DNA of 7,119 nucleotides from Clostridiaceae bacterium (GTDB taxonomy: Bacteria > Bacillota > Clostridia > Saccharofermentanales > DTU023), in NCBI GenBank assembly GCA_012798865.1, contig JAAZMK010000038.1:1-7119 (forward strand), in the 5' to 3' direction. The notes below the pieces were generated by a model that worked only from the letters and a program-made list of their open reading frames with translations, was not told the DNA's origin and searched no databases. Within the stretch, counting starts at the first letter, position 1. Every line of letters begins with the position of its first letter. Shown in pieces: positions 6,280 through 7,119 of this stretch. The position numbers and the translations under genes are program-made.

Positions 6280-6391
6280 AACTTCTCAATCCAGCATGCT
6301 ACGCCATCCTCTTCATAATTTTATACCACGCGCACCTATGAGCGATTGTCGCGGTCCACATATTCATTAAAGAGCAATACTCATGGGCAAG

Positions 6392-6400
6392 TGATAAACT
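6392..6400 (+). promoter_or_regulatory. Candidate extended -10 element directly before the CPBP-like gene
   Basis: TGA followed by TAAACT (6395-6400) has the TGn extension and four of six -10 consensus bases. It ends 6 nt before ATG 6407, so transcription could begin at or next to the start codon, giving a leaderless message. No -35 box of quality lies at the right distance, so the call is tentative. Confidence 0.3.
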
Positions 6401-6406
6401 GAGTGC

Positions 6407-7119
6407 ATGAGCAACGATCCTCGCAAGCGTAATAATTCATCTCGTAACAACGGGAGAAAACCGATTCAGAGGCAAACGCGTCGTCCGCAGAAACAGACCG
6501 GTAACGTTACGCCGCCTACCCTGAGCGTCATCGACGCGCGTATGGAAAATCGCGCGCGACTGTTCTCCTCCTCTATTAGGCTGATGCCGATGGCAGCGCT
6601 TGGAATTGTCATCTTTACGGCGCTTATGATTGTCATGATCGTACTCAGGAGAACGGGTATACTGAGTATCTCCCTTGGTTATAACGCGGGCGTTGAAGCA
6701 TACGGCTTGTTCTCGATCCTCTCTATCGGTCTGATCCCTGTCATAACGGCTTCCATCATGATTCTCATGTTCCGACCGACATCCACATACGTTCTGGGAC
6801 TGTCACACGCAACGACTTCCTGCATTTCCGCTTCATTCGCCGGTTTTCTCATCGGCATGTTTATATGGTGCGTCACACAACTCATTTCCACGTTTGATGC
6901 CGTTTTCGTCAAATATCTCGCACTCCCCGCCATTTGGGAAAACAGTCTCTTTTACTTTGGGAGAACAGCGCTTAGCTCTCTTACTGTGCTGTTGGCAGCA
7001 GTTATCATGCCTGCAGTATCGATCGAACTTCTGGCACGAGGACTTATCCAACAAGCATTCACATTGAGCGGCTCGCATAGCTTTTCGGGTATTGTCATCT
7101 CAATACTTTTCGCGCTTAC
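6407..7119 (+). CDS. CPBP/CAAX-protease-like integral membrane protein, N-terminal part (cut by window end)
   Basis: 237 codons are present; the gene runs off the right edge. Residues 1-57 are a polar, strongly basic tail rich in Arg, Lys, Asn and Gln, expected in the cytoplasm. Membrane segments follow at about 61-80, 100-121, 137-160 and 187-205. Next comes SIELLARGLIQQAF (205-218) and a hydrophobic stretch SGIVISILFAL, which match motif 1 and the following helix of the CPBP (Rce1-like, formerly Abi) family, usually EExxxRG then a helix ending in FxxxH. Here Glu207 and Arg211 are kept, but the first Glu is Ile206. The second motif would lie beyond the window. The start is fixed by an in-frame TAA at 6395; no Shine-Dalgarno sequence precedes it. 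Members process prenylated proteins or peptides, but many bacterial ones have no known substrate. A non-catalytic role is possible here. Confidence 0.72.
   Translation, partial: MSNDPRKRNNSSRNNGRKPIQRQTRRPQKQTGNVTPPTLSVIDARMENRARLFSSSIRLMPMAALGIVIFTALMIVMIVLRRTGILSISLGYNAGVEAYGLFSILSIGLIPVITASIMILMFRPTSTYVLGLSHATTSCISASFAGFLIGMFIWCVTQLISTFDAVFVKYLALPAIWENSLFYFGRTALSSLTVLLAAVIMPAVSIELLARGLIQQAFTLSGSHSFSGIVISILFAL

Noticed and set aside
6679..7078. Minus-strand open frames of 84 and 81 codons at the right end
   Set aside because: They are antisense to the CPBP-like gene, which has clear membrane segments and a family motif.

Overview
The window looks like chromosomal DNA of a Gram-positive, low-to-mid GC Bacillota, most likely a clostridial lineage. 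Three things point that way: a 3D-domain cell-wall protein sits directly upstream of rsmA/ksgA (compare yabE-rnmV-ksgA in Bacillus), there is a membrane-anchored sortase, and there is a YdbC/PC4-type protein of the kind common in Bacillota. The lineage is an inference from gene content; no rRNA or other marker is present. No tRNA, rRNA, CRISPR array, insertion sequence or phage gene was seen. Seven protein genes were found, two of them cut by the window ends, and no stretch without a gene exceeds about 285 bp.

Layout. Bases 1-1421 (minus): an SH3b plus 3D-domain surface protein, followed 27 bp later by the first 60 codons of rsmA. Bases 1422-1705: a divergent intergenic region with a good sigma-A-like promoter for the minus-strand pair, a weaker candidate for the sortase, and a 7-bp inverted repeat. 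Bases 1706-2689 (plus): a sortase with an unusually long cytoplasmic N-terminus. Bases 2696-2935 (minus): a small PC4/YdbC-like single-stranded-DNA-binding protein, tail to tail with the sortase and only 6 bp away. Bases 3078-5453 (minus): full-length glycogen/maltodextrin phosphorylase. Bases 5454-5702: a divergent intergenic region with an extended -10 promoter for the phosphorylase and two related palindromes on the other side. Bases 5703-6257 (plus): an orphan, minimal prepilin-peptidase-like (A24) membrane protein. Bases 6407-7119 (plus, cut by the window end): a CPBP/CAAX-protease-like membrane protein whose signature motif lacks its first Glu.

The genes do not form one pathway. The 3D protein and the sortase both act at the cell surface and share a divergent intergenic region, so co-control is possible. 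The phosphorylase appears to have its own promoter and releases glucose-1-phosphate from storage or imported glucans. The two integral-membrane protease-like genes at the right end are on the same strand, with no known substrate in the window. I do not see a clearly new multi-gene system. The more interesting signals are lost or moved key residues (3D protein, RsmA, CPBP), the orphan A24 gene, and short palindromic sites in the intergenic regions.
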